Assembly: GCA_033239125.1 (NCBI GenBank)
Contig: BSWB01000002.1
Coordinates: 156,660,409-156,724,408, forward strand
DNA: 64,000 nt
Direction of reading: 5' to 3'
Origin: Fagopyrum homotropicum
Lineage: Eukaryota; Streptophyta; Magnoliopsida; Caryophyllales; Polygonaceae
The position numbers and the translations under genes are program-made. Within the stretch, counting starts at the first letter, position 1. Every line of letters begins with the position of its first letter. The notes beneath the pieces are model-generated. The model searched no databases and was not told the DNA's origin. It worked only from the letters and a program-made list of their open reading frames with translations. Of this stretch, positions 33,657 to 45,283 are shown one piece after another.

Positions 33657-36433
33657 ATGCGAAGAACCCGCGTTGGGAAGGAAATCGTTCCTTACGATCC
33701 CGAACCAGAAAAGACTTATAAACGATGCTTGAGAGAAGCGAAGATGGCCAACCAAGACGATCGCAATCTTGAGGCCGAATTGAAGGAGGCGTTAGAACAG
33801 CTACGCCTCAGCAGGGAAGAACTGAGGTAGGAGAAAGAAGAAACTCGCACCAGGACTGAAGCGATCGAAGCTGATATGGCAGCCTTACGAGATCAATATC
33901 TACTTCGACTGAGGCAAGACCCTGTTCCAGTTCCTCGACCGATGCAGGATCCAATTCTAGACCCTCGACCGAGGCAGGTCCCAGCACCTGTTGCCCCGGC
34001 CGATGTACTTCCACCTCGGATACCAGTCCGAGGCACTCTTTTTGCAGGAATTCCGCAAACCCTAGGGCAAAGGATGGACCCCAATCAACAACTGAGGCGT
34101 CCTGGAGTTAACCTAGGAGATCCGGCGGACCATGACTATGAACTTCGACCGCAAGTTCTTTCCATGATTCGCCAATGCCAGTTTGGAGGGCTAGAGAAGG
34201 AATCTCCGCATCAACATCTGCAAAACTATGAGATCTTGATGGAGACCTTGAGACCCTCAAGAATAGAAAACAACAATTACAAGCAAATACCTTTTTACTT
34301 TTCTTTAAAAGATAGAGCTCTTACTTGGTATCAATCTCTTCCTCCAGGAAAAATCAGTACTTGGGAGGAGATGGCTACGGAATTCTTGACTAAATTCTTT
34401 CCCCCCTCTAAAACCGCTGAAATGAGAGGGAAGATTAATGCATTCATTATGAAGGACAAGGAGAGCTTGTCCAAGTCATGGGAGAGGTTTAAAGACATTC
34501 TTTTGGATTGCCCACATCATGGGATTCCAAAGATAGAGTTGTTGGAGATATACTTCAAGGGACTGGATGGAAGCACCCAGTTCAACCTCCAACTACTATC
34601 CGCCGGTACATTTATGGACATGGCGATTGACGAAGCTTGGGACTTTATAGAGAAGCAAGCTTTGCATATGGAGAAATATTCCCACCAAGGAGCTGAAGGT
34701 GGAGTTAAAAGAGTCAACTTTCAAGAGGATTCCTCAAATAATCAACTCATCTCTTTGAAGAATGACGTGAAACAATTGAAGGAACTCTTAGTTGCTTAAA
34801 CCAAGAAGGAAGATCAAGGATCAAGGAACAACAATGGATACCGTAATAACAACAACTACAACAACAACGGTTCCCGGAACAACAACTACAACAACAATAG
34901 AGGATCCAATAGCAATAATTGGAGGGCAAACAACCAAAATTCGGGTAACCCTTACTCTAATTCTAATACGAATGATTCCTCTAATCCTTTCCTCTCTTCC
35001 TCTTCTTCTCCTTCTACTCCATTAAAGAGCCAGGAGCCTGGATCAAGCTCATCCCAGCCAGAGAAGAAAGATTCGGTGCTGGAGGCTATCTTGATCAAGC
35101 TTAGTGCTATGGAGACATCCATGACTTCATTTTCGAAGGCACAAAAAGCCTTTGAACAACAACTTGCTAGTAGGGCGAACGAAACGCCAAGAGATTCAGG
35201 GAAGCTTCCAGCAAGAACTGAAAGCAACCCTAAGGGCCAAATTATGGCCATAACGACGAGGAGTGGAATGAAGACTGCAGATCCAGTGCCTCGGTCGGTG
35301 CCAGTACAGACGAAGACCACCTCGGTCCAGGTGCAGTCGAAGAACACTTCGGCCGAGATGCCAACCGAGGTGGAGCCACAGAAAGCGGAGGAGAAAACTG
35401 AAGTTTATGTTCCACCTCCTGCATATAAACCACCACTTCCATTCCCCCAGTCAAGGGCCAGAGCACGTCTAGACAAGCACTTTGGTAAGTTTCTTGACTT
35501 GATGAATAAACTACACATTAACATTCCTTTCCTTTATGCTATTTTAGGGATGCCCGCCTAGGGGAAGTTCTTAAAAGAGATCCTATCAAGGAAGAGGAAG
35601 CTGGAAGACTTTGGTGAAGTAAGGATGACATCTAAATCCTCGGAGCTTATTCAAATCATGAAGGAGAAGATGCCACCCAAGTTGAGAGATCCCGGCTCAT
35701 TTTGCATTCCCATTCAAGTTGGGGACGTCACTTGTGAAGCCTTATGTGATCTAGGAGCCAGCGTGAGCATCATTCCGCTGGAGCTATGTGTTAAGATCGG
35801 ACTTGGAGAGCCCAAGCCGGTTAAGATAAGGTTATACATGGCCGACCGCTCCATTACCCATCCCGTGGGCATTTTGGAAGACGTTCCGGTTAAGTTAGGT
35901 AACTTCTATTTACCTATCGACTTTGTTGTACTTGATATTCCCGCAGATTATCCTGTTCCTATCATTCTCGGGAGGCCATTTCTAGCAACTTCGGGTTGCA
36001 ATGTGGATTGTAAGAACGCCAAGTTAAAATTCAATATTGGCGGAGATGAAAAGTGGAATTCGCATTACTTGCGGCCATGAAGGGAGAGCAGCTAGGAGAT
36101 GATATCTTCAACATCTATGATGGAGAAGAATCAAGAGAATTGGTGAGCTCTATCCTTACTAAAGATCCACTTGAGAAAATTATTAGTTTTAGTTTAGTGG
36201 AGGAAGGTATAGATGCTTCTTGTGATCCAGATATACGGAGCCTAAAGGCGCTGGATGAAGATCCAGGAGCTAAAACTGAGAAACTAACCCCGGAGACGAA
36301 GATCTCCAGTTTCGGTTCCAGTTACAGTACCTCGACCAAGGCACTTTCTGGACCAAGCGAGGCGATTGAAGAACATCTCGGTCAACGCCTCTGTGCCTCG
36401 ACCGAGGTCGAAGGCGAGATGATGTCAACTTAG
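33657..36433 (+). pseudogene. gag-pro: Gag-protease of E, broken, ending at the RT deletion
   Basis: ATG 33657 matches the other Gag starts. Coiled coil, then a Pro/Arg/Asp-rich linker made from translated CCTCGACCG repeats (33895-34030), Gag domain (about 34130-34640), Asn/Ser-rich tail, AITTRSG, a linker again made of tag repeats (35285-35375), and protease with DLGAS near 35752. In-frame stops: TAG 33828, TAA 34797, TAG 35559. A frameshift near 36045 follows protease, and TAG 36431 closes the spacer. The first two stops fit Gln-codon C-to-T changes. Confidence 0.88.
36320..36422 (+). repeat. Translated tag cluster in spacer of E
   Basis: Repeats of CCTCGACC, CATCTCGGTC and CCTCGACCGAGGTCG lie at the end of the spacer after protease, the place where A, D and F have clusters of their own tag. 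It lies just left of the RT-RNase H deletion. Confidence 0.7.
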
Positions 36434-37806
36434 ACTACTGAAAATAATAAACTTCTTACTCCCTTCTCTGACATTCATCCTCAGTTGGTGGAACATTCTC
36501 TCCACCAACTTTCTGATAATAAAGGACCTTGGTATGCTGATATTGTTAATTATCTTGTTTGCCAGGAAATACCGCCCGGATTGACGTACGCTCAAAGGAA
36601 GAAATTCTTCAAGGACGTACGCCATTACTACTGGGATGAACCACTGCTATTCAAGCGCGGGCCGGATGGGATGCTTCGAAGATGCATTCCGGAAGATGAA
36701 GTTAATAGCGTCATACGGCATTGTCACTCACTTCCTTGTGGAGGACATGCTAGCGCCAACAAGACATGCGCTAAGGTATTACGTTCCGGTTTCTTTTGGC
36801 CTACATTATTTAAAGATGTGCAATCGTTTGTTGTCTCTTGTGATGCATGCCAAAGAACAGGGAACTTATCTAGGAGGAACGAAATGCCACTTAATAATAT
36901 TCAAGAGGTGGAAATCTTTTATGTATGGGGGATAGACTTCATGGGACCTTTCCCATCCTCCGGAGGAAACCTCTATATTCTTCTAGCAGTTGATTACGTC
37001 TCTAGATGGGTCGAAGTCATTGCTTCTCCCACTAATGACACCAAGGTGGTTGTGAAGTTCTTTAACAGGACTATCTTTCCACGTTTTGGAACTCCACGCA
37101 TCATCATCAGCGATGGAGTGACGCATTTCATCAACCGGAAGTTTAAGGCACTTCTATCGAAGTATGGGGTGACCCACAAGTTAGCAACCCCTTATCACCC
37201 TCAAACTAGTGGACAGGTCAAGATCTCGAATAGAGAAATTAAAGCAATTTTGGAGAAGACCGTCTCTAGGACGAGGAAGGATTGGTCCATGAAATTGGAC
37301 GACACTCTTTGGGCCTACAGGACCGCATTTAAGACTCCCATTGGTACCACCCCTTATAATTTGGTATATGGGAAGTCTTGTCACTTTCCCGTTGAATTAG
37401 AACACAAAGCATATTGGGCGATCAAATGGTTGAACTTCGACATCAAGGAAGCCGGCGAGAAGCGGCTATTGGATATCAACGAGCTGGAGGAGCTGCGTTT
37501 GAACGCTTATGAGAATGTCAAAATCTATAAAGAAAGGACGAAGAAATGGCATGACAAGCGCATCACCCCTAAAGGAGCTTAAAGAATGAGACTTAGTTCT
37601 ACTCTTCAACTCCCGCCTCCGCCTCTTTCCAGGTAAGTTGAAATCTAGATGGACCGGACCTTATGTTGTGAAACATGTTTTTTTCTCATGGTGCAGTTGA
37701 GATTTGGGGCGAAACAAGTGGAAGCTTCAAAGTCAATGGTCATAGACTTAAGAAATACAAACCGGACGTTCCGTTTGAGGAGGTTGCACCACTATACCTC
37801 GTTTAA
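36434..37806 (+). pseudogene. int: Integrase of E, joined to the spacer by loss of RT-RNase H
   Basis: After TAG 36431 the same reading frame runs straight into integrase, with the zinc finger (HCHSLPCGGHA near 36720, CDACQRTGN near 36843) and the catalytic core (GIDFMGPFP near 36930, SDGVTHF near 37115, NREIKAILE near 37230). The frame is lost near 37575 by an insertion and again in a T-run near 37680; the natural end is TAA 37804. About 2 kb coding RT and RNase H in F have no counterpart. E therefore had to rely on another element's RT if the deletion preceded its insertion. Confidence 0.88.
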
Positions 37807-38638
37807 GAGACGCAGTACGGTCCAGCTAGCGACCTTAAATCAAGCGCTTCTTGGGAGGCAACCCAAGGTATTGCTTTCTTTTCCCTTTTTCTAGTCTAGC
37901 TTAGATAGTTTGCTTTTGCTTTGTTTTGTTTTATTTTTGGCGTCCTAGATAGACAACAGGTGACATCTAAGGAAGGAATACAACCCAGGAGCACAACTGG
38001 AAGGACAAAAGTTCGAGAATTTGAGAAGACGGAGTTTGACTGAGACACATCTCGGTTGCTGTCACAGCACCTCGAGCGAGATGATTCTTGAGCAACCGAG
38101 GCGACTAGGGTTTCTGAAGATCCACCTCGGTCCGTACCACCTCGGTCCAGTCGAGACCACCTCGACCGAGGTGACAGCAGTTCCAGAAAAGGGTATAAAA
38201 GGGGGCTGAGATTTCTCTCTTCTCCTTTACCTTCTCCTCGAACGCGGCACGCCTTTCGCCTCGCTTCGCCAATCTTCGCTCGTTTTTGACGATTCTTGCT
38301 TCCAAGCTGCTAGGAAAGGGTAGAGGATCACAGTGCAAGTGCTAATCTGCAAGAAAAACGAGCCAATCGACCGAATCGGGGTAAATATCGAAAAAACCCT
38401 AACCTCTCTCTTCTCCACTGTTTTCCTTCAAATTGGGCTTTGGTTGCCCCTGCATTTGCTGAGAAACAGATTAAGTACCCCATAGGAACCTTTGGTAGTG
38501 ATTTTGGGGGAAAAGAACTGGATTTTTGAGGAAATCAGTCGCGTAGTTTTTCGCCTCGGTCCAGTCGGCCTGTGCCTCGGCCGAGGTGTTCTACAGAGTT
38601 GTCAGGCCGACCGAGGTGGTCTGACAAGTTACAGAAAG
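37807..38638 (+). promoter_or_regulatory. Leader of the env-like ORF in E with putative internal promoter
   Basis: Contains the pol-stop hairpin (37842-37866: AAGCGCTT, then CTTGGG-AGGCAA-CCCAAG), a dense cluster of CACCTCGG palindromes (38050-38180), and TATAAAAG at 38194-38201, 14 bp after the cluster and about 440 bp before the ATG. The composite hairpin of the same tag (38553-38620) ends 18 nt before the ATG. The order tag cluster - TATA - several hundred bp - composite hairpin repeats that of the LTR. Promoter function is inferred. Confidence 0.6.
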
Positions 38639-40027
38639 ATGAGTTCAGATAGACAGCTGGTCCTGAGGGACAGATCCTCTCCTTCCCCTTCTTCTTCCTC
38701 CTCCCGCCGCACGAGACCGGTGATCCACGAGAGACATCAGGTTGATTATGACCGCTTAGCGGCCCGTCCAGTGATTGCACCTCGCTTCTTGGACATTTCT
38801 GCATTTGATTGTCTCCATGTGGATGGAGATTTGAGACGGATGATCTCTATGGTGGGCCTTGAGCAGTTCACTGAGATTCGAGCACCGGCTTACCTAGTGC
38901 CGACTTTGGAGTTTGTCAGCTCCTTCACCTACCTTCCCACAGAGCGTGCTGTGAATTACCGGTTGATGAACCGGAACTTCTTAGTTCCTTTAGACTACTG
39001 GTAGGACATCTTTGGTTTCCCGGCCCCGACTGCTGCTGATTTTCCCTCCCGAGCTGTAGCTAGGGAGTTCTGGGGACAGATTGCTCACGTAGTTGAGCAT
39101 GTAGATAGATGGCGCCCTGGAGACTCCATGGAGCGTATTATATTTCACCTAGCTTTTAGGTTAGCCCACAGGATATTCAGTGAGACCCTTCTGGCGTGTA
39201 CTGAGACGCCCCAGAAGGTCAGACAGGGGGAGCTGTTTAGCCTATACTGCATGGTGACTGGAGGGATCCCAGACTTTGGTTTGATGCTGGCAGAGGATCT
39301 ACACAAGATCAAGGCCAAGGCGAAGGGGGACATCTGTTGTGGAGGCATTGTGACTCACATAGCGAGTTATCAGGATATGGACCTCAGCGCTTGTACCATG
39401 GTGGCGGCTGCCAAGCCGCTAGGACTTCAGGAGATGATCACTCGGAGGATATTGGTTCCCCGAGGACTTACTACGCCATACGTGGCGATGCCATGGGAGC
39501 CGACTGCACCACAGGGGATCAGATGGTCACCCCAGTTCTCAGTATATGATCCACACTACTGGCAGACTGCTTGGATCCCACTGATGGAGGACGCGAGAGA
39601 GGCAGAAGCTTCACCAGCTGAGGAGGATGAGGTTGAGGAGGCTGCTGATGATGATGATGATGATGATGATAGGGATGGTGGAGTTCCTATGGATACAGTA
39701 ACTGATACTACTGGGACGAATGCGCCGGTCATCGATTTAGATGATGACGAGCCTGAGACCGAGCCGGCTGCATCACCAGTACGCCCTGCTAGGCGTAGGG
39801 TACGCCGACAGAGAGATCCAGATGCTCACCGTCGGATTGATGATCTGACAGATCAGATGATCGATTCTTATGCTGCCCTATCCTTGGATATCCGTGAGAT
39901 GCAGGAGAGACAGCATTACCAGCACGTGATGGCTGAGATTCAGTTTCAGCATATCATGGGCTATCCTTTCGACCCATCACAGTATTCGTACGTGCCACCA
40001 CCACCACCACCGGATCAGGATTATTGA
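38639..40027 (+). pseudogene. Env-like third ORF of E (Athila ORF-1 type), one stop
   Basis: About 462 codons from ATG 38639, interrupted only by TAG 39002-39004. A Ser/Arg-rich N-terminus is followed by the conserved region shared with D and F (DLRRMISMVGLEQF; HRIFSETLLACTETPQK; FSLYCM; GDICCGGIVTHIA), then an Asp/Glu-rich stretch (39620-39770), a basic RRRVRRQRD segment, and a Pro-rich C-terminus. It resembles the family known as Arabidopsis retrotransposon ORF-1 (ATHILA). No signal peptide or membrane segment is apparent, so an envelope role is doubtful. The function of the family is not known to me. Confidence 0.78.
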
Positions 40028-41447
40028 GAGCTTGCAGGATTTTTCTTTCTTTATTTATTATGCAGCTCGACTATGTCCGGTGAGTACTTTATTTCTTAGA
40101 CTTATTTTGACCCACTAGGACAGTGTGTCCCAAGTATGGGGTATTTATCGATGTATATTTGACTTATGTGTTGTATGACTCGACTTTATCGGATATTTAT
40201 GCTTTATTTAGCTCTATGTGCTTATCTGAGATTACATGCATGCATACAGGTTATTTGATTGAGAAAAACGTCAAAAACCGGTTTAGAAAAAAAAATTTTG
40301 ACCTCGACCGGGATGGTTCTGCCCAAACGAGGTACTTCACCTCGGTTGACTTAGAACACCTCGACCGAGGTGGTTTAACTGAGATTTTTCGAAACATTTT
40401 GTGCTTCTTATCTGGATATGATCTCAGTGAAGATCTTGTTTGCTGACTGGTTTTGAAATCTTTATATGTTTGAAAGGTTTTATTTTATGTTTAAGTTGCT
40501 AAATGCTTTGTTTGAAATTTTGGCATGTTTAATACCTTGTTTTTATCCAAATTATGTTGAATTTGAAGGTTGACGCCACAAGATAAGTTCACTCACTTTC
40601 TTCCTGGAAAGACCAAGGCAATTCATTCTTCTCTCTTCTTCTTCTTGATCATGCCTAGCCCCTCATATACATATTTGCCTCCCTTTACCTATCCGGGAAT
40701 TTGGAAGCAAGCAAAGTGGTGAAAGCAAGTGAAGTAAAAGTTGATGATTTTGGCTGAAAGTTAGAAAGAAACAAATAGGTTTGGGGAAGTCAATCATGAT
40801 GATGAGTAACTCGGCACCATTCACATAGCCGGGTGTTTGTGTCTTGCCAAAGTCGGATTGAGCGATATTCCTAATGGGTCATGGTATGTGCATCAAGGGT
40901 TTGAGGCATCTCGAGAAATTGATGATTGCTAATCTCCTAGGCTTCGGTTATTGTGCACCTCTGTCCATGCATCCCAAAAAGTAAAAAAGTAAAAATAAGC
41001 AAAGCTTATTGGTGGAAGATGTCGAAATTCAAAGGAAGTGAAGTAAAGATCCTTTTCCCGGATTCTAGCACCACATTACCTTTATACATCCCACCCTCAC
41101 ACGTTTCTTGACCTTATCTTGAAAAGACCTTGAGACCTCGAGCTTGTTGATTGACTTAGTGGTTTAAACTGGATTATACATGATTAATTTCGATAATTAT
41201 GATTTATTATGCATTATATGGTTTTATGCAAAGATGAACAACTTTCTTATATTTATAAAATGTTTTAAGCATATTTTGATTTTAAATTCCATGAAGTATT
41301 CTCTTAGAGTGATCTATTATTGTAGCACACCATTAAAATGTTTTGAATGACTTTTTCATTGATCTTCATGACTTATAATCCATTCTATCTTGTATTTTAT
41401 ATTCGGAACTTGCTTGGGGACAAGCAAGGGCTAAGTATGGGGTATTT
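40028..41447 (+). other. Noncoding tail of E
   Basis: Tail-start hairpin CACT-AGGAC-AGTG (40113-40125), then AAGTATGGGGTATTT (40132 onward); another tag cluster (40300-40375, CCTCGACC repeats); a shared block at about 40775-40975; hairpin CTTGCTT-GGGGAC-AAGCAAG (41409-41428); AAGTATGGGGTATTT (41433 onward), whose final T begins the LTR. No coding sequence recognised. Confidence 0.72.
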
Positions 41448-43200
41448 TGATAACATGAATTATATTCCATATTTTGGGACTTGTTTAGACGTTTTATCTT
41501 CAATAATCTGCATATTTGTATATATATTACGTGATTATATTGTCGTTTCATCTACCTTTGCGGAAATCGAGGTCTACACCAAGTTTCGTTGTAATCGTAG
41601 GTAAAATGGCACGTTTTGCATCAAAAAGGAGCAAAAGGAGCTATGGAGTCATTGGAGCTACATTCAGGAGCTTAAGGAATAATCCAGGAATCATGGAATT
41701 GATTTAAAGATTTACTTTGGACCAGATTTGACAGATTTCACATTCAATTGTGATTCACCTCGGTTCACTACAGAGTCACCTCGACCGAGGTGATCCAGAG
41801 GAGCCGACTCGACCGAGGCGAATACCTTGGACGCGGCAAGGATATTTTATTCTTGGCTGAGATCTTTTATCTTTGGAAAGAGGATCTTATATTTTTGGGC
41901 TGGGTTCCTGGAAGGAAGAAGATAAGATAGCCCATATATTTTACCTATTTTTATGGGAAGAGATCTTTCTAAGATATCTTATCTTTGGAGAGTAATTTTC
42001 CTATAAAAAGGGTTGGATTTTCCCCAAATCCACATCATGCTATACCCCCGATAGTGCGAAGAACATCCGCTACAGCCATACTCCAGTTGGGAGATTTGAA
42101 GAACCTTTTTGAAGGTTGAAGAAGGAAGTTTATAGCTTTTAGAGTTTTGTGAAGGGTTTTGTAAGATTCTCTTAGATTCCCTTCTTTGTCGTCGTTTGTC
42201 TTGTTGGATTTTTATCCGAGGAACGCTTTTTGTTTGGTAATTGATTCAGTTATTGAAGTCTTTCTCTTAAGTTTTTCTTGTTCAATTATTCTCTTTCTTC
42301 CCATATATTTGATTATTGCTTTAATGATGATGAGTGGCTAATTTCCTTGTGTGATTCTAGGGTGATTGGCTGAAGGTTGTGGAAAAAACAATGATAGAAT
42401 AATCTTAATCACAGTAGGACCCTGAAAGTTCGAGTCTTTATCCTTAACCCTAAGCATCTCGCTCAGTTGATGAACATCTCGGCCGGGGTGGAATTCTTCT
42501 GACTAAGGTGACTTATCTGATCCGAAACTGAGAGTTAAGTGTTAGAGTTTGCCAAATCCTACCCTTATTACACCTTTCCTGGTTCAATGCAAGCCTAGGA
42601 TGAGACTTACCCGGTAATTCCTTTGTTTGTTTACCCAAGATCATAAGTGTAGGTAATAAAGGTTTATCCTTTATTGGGGTTTGAGTGTGCTTTCATTCCA
42701 TCTTTGTGAGTTAGCCTGAGACTTACCCGGTAAAGGTTGATTCTATTCCCTTAGGTGGTGTGTTAGTTTGAGGATATAGTTCTTTATCTTGATTCCTTGA
42801 GACTTACCGGGTAATAGGAGTTACGGTTTGGGATTAGTGAGTAGTGAGACTTACCCGGTGATCTATTCCACTTTAGTAACATCTTCCCTTTGCAAAAATC
42901 TCAGCTTTGTCCAATTATCTTTAGATCTTGAGTTGGAACCACAACTAGATGCTTTAATCCCTAGAATTGCATATTTACTTAATTGACTTTTTATCATCCT
43001 TGATTGTTTTAATCGCTTTTGTGGTTAGTAATTACAAAGCTTACCTAATCCGACTTTGTTTCACTAAGTCCCTGTGATCGACCCCTGGAATTCCTTGCTT
43101 TTACTACGATTGACCCGTACACTGCGGGTTCGCATCCTTGTTTTAAGCTTACATCTAGGTTTATAAATTTAAAGCTTGCACACACCGTTTGGAGTGAACA
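41448..43200 (+). repeat. 3' LTR of E
   Basis: 1753 bp, from TGATAACATG to GAGTGAACA. Tag cluster 41757-41822, TATA-like box near 42002, composite hairpin 42455-42510, U5 CCCGTACACTGCGGG near 43113. Followed by ACTAA and the RT frame of D. Confidence 0.92.
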
Positions 43201-43205
43201 ACTAA

Positions 43206-45283
43206 CCTAGTTCATAATTGGGAGAAGTGTCAATTCATGGTGAAGGAAGGCATTGTCTAAGGACACTTGATCGCTAGTAGAGGGATTGAGGTAGACAAGG
43301 CTAAGATAGAGACCATAGAGAAGTTCCCTCCTCCATCTTCTGTGAAAGGGATAAGAAGCTTTCTAGGTCATGCTGGATTCTATATACGCTTTATCAAAGA
43401 CTTTTCTAAGATATCAAAACCGTTTACTAATCTATTGATGAAGGATGCAGTTTTTTATTTTTCGCAGGATTGTTTAGATGCTTTTCATAGGATCCGGGAA
43501 GCTCTAATCTCAGCCCCAATCATATAACCTCCGGACTGGAATCTCCCGTTCGAAGTCATGTGTGATGCAAGTGACGTAGCCGTTGGAGCTGTGCTTGGGC
43601 AAAAGAAAGAAGGCCGAACCCATGTTATCTATTATTCTAGCAAGACGCTAGATGAAGCGCAGCTCAACTACGCCACTACGGAAAAGGAATTTTTGGCCGT
43701 TGTATATGTATTTGAGAAATTTTGTTCTTATCTTGTTGGGTCGAAGGTAATTGTATACACGGACTACTCGGCGATTCGGTATTTGCTTACTAAGAAGGAT
43801 GCAAAACCGAGACTGATTAGATGGATTCTTCTCCTACAAGAATTCGATCTTGAGATCCGCGACAAGAAAGGCTCGGAAAATTTTGTTGCGGATCATTTGA
43901 GTTGTCTACCACACTTAGAAGACGACGACCTACCTATAGATGACTCCTTTGTAGACGAACACTTACACATCATAGAGGAGTGCATCGAAAAGATAACTAG
44001 AGGTAACGAACCATGGTTTGCTGATTTTGTTAACTATTTGGTTTGTCAGGAAATACCTCCCGGACTATCCTACGCACAAAGGAAGAAGTTCTTTAAGGAT
44101 ATCCGGCAATACTTTTGGAACGAACCTCTACCCTTCAAGAGAGGTCCAGACGGCATCATTCGAAGGTGTGTGCCAAAAGACGAGATGCAAAGTGTCATCC
44201 GTCATTGTCATTCACTACCTTGTGGAGGACACGCTAGTTCCAACAAAACTAGCGCTAAGGTATTGCAGTCTGGTTTCTTTTGGCCTACTTTATTTAAGGA
44301 TGTGCAAACCTTTGTTTCCTGTTGTGATGCTTGTCAAAGAACAGGAAATATATCTAGGAGGAACGAGATGCCTCTTAACAACATTCAAGAGGTAGAGATC
44401 TTCTATGTTTGGGGAGTCGACTTCATGGGACCTTTTCCATCATCTTGCGGAAATCAATACATACTCCTAGTTGTGGATTATGTTTCGAGATAGGTTGAAG
44501 CCATAGCCTCTCCAACTAATGATGCCGCGGTTGTCAAAAAGTTCTTTAATAGAACCATTTTCCCAAGGTTTGGTACAACGCGGACCATTATTAGTGACGG
44601 AGGTTCACACTTCATAGCCCGACGATTCGAAGCTCTACTAGCTAAGTATGGGGTGACTCACAAGATCGCCACTCCTTATCATCCACAAACGAGTGGACAA
44701 GTGGAGATTTCAAATAGAGAAATCAAGGGCATCCTAGAGAAAACAGTTTCGAAGACAAGGAAGGATTGGTCTTTGAAGCTAGATGATGCATTGTGGGCAT
44801 ACCGGACTGCGTACAAGACTCCCATAGGAACGACACCATACAACCTTGTGTGTGGGAAGTCTTGTCACTTGCCGGTGGAGCTGGACACAAGGCATATTGG
44901 GCGGTAAAGTGGTTGAACTTCAGCATGAAGGAAGCGGGCGAGAAGCCCTTTTGGACCTTAACGAGCTTGAAGAACTTCGCTTGAATGCCTATGAGAACGC
45001 TAAGATCTACAAAGAGAGCGAAGCGTTGGCATGATAAGCATATCATTCCAAAGGACCTCAAAGAGGGAGATCAAGTTCTCCTCTTCAATTCGAGACTTCG
45101 GCTCTTTCCAGGTAAGCTTAAATCTCATTGGACCGGACCTATCTAATCAAACATGTTTTTCCCCATGGCGCAGTTGAAGTATGGGGTGAAAAGAGCGGAA
45201 GTTTCAAGGTGAACGGTCAACGACTCAAGAAGTATTCACCGGAGCTCCAAGCTGAGGAGTTCGCGCCTACCTCACTCGAATAG
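43206..45283 (+). pseudogene. pol: Rest of RT, RNase H and integrase of D
   Basis: Continues the RT frame interrupted at 31775: end of RT (43206-43530), RNase H (CDASDVAVGAVLGQ near 43560), integrase zinc finger (near 44205-44345) and core (GVDFMGPFP near 44418). Stops: TAA in the I-V-x-G-H motif (43258), TAA 43525, TAG 44491. The first two lie at Leu and Gln positions of F and the third at a Trp position. At least one small deletion follows near 44885 and another near 44940. The last frame ends TAG 45281-45283. Confidence 0.88.

Larger units (their letters stand above)
31776..43200 (+). mobile_element. Element E: Athila element lacking RT/RNase H, TSD ACTAA
   Basis: Inserted in the RT of D, with ACTAA at 31771-31775 and 43201-43205. 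Both LTRs are 1753 bp and differ at about 40-45 positions by eye (~2.5%). The first base of the 5' LTR is C where the 3' LTR has T (CGATAGC against TGATAAC). Contents: PBS, gag, protease, integrase, env-like ORF, tail. The whole RT-RNase H region is absent. Tag class CACCTCGG. Confidence 0.93.

Noticed and set aside
34792..35025. Thr-rich ORF in E
   Set aside because: Alternative frame of the Asn-rich Gag tail (AAC repeats read as ACA); the same effect occurs at 29237-29452 in D.
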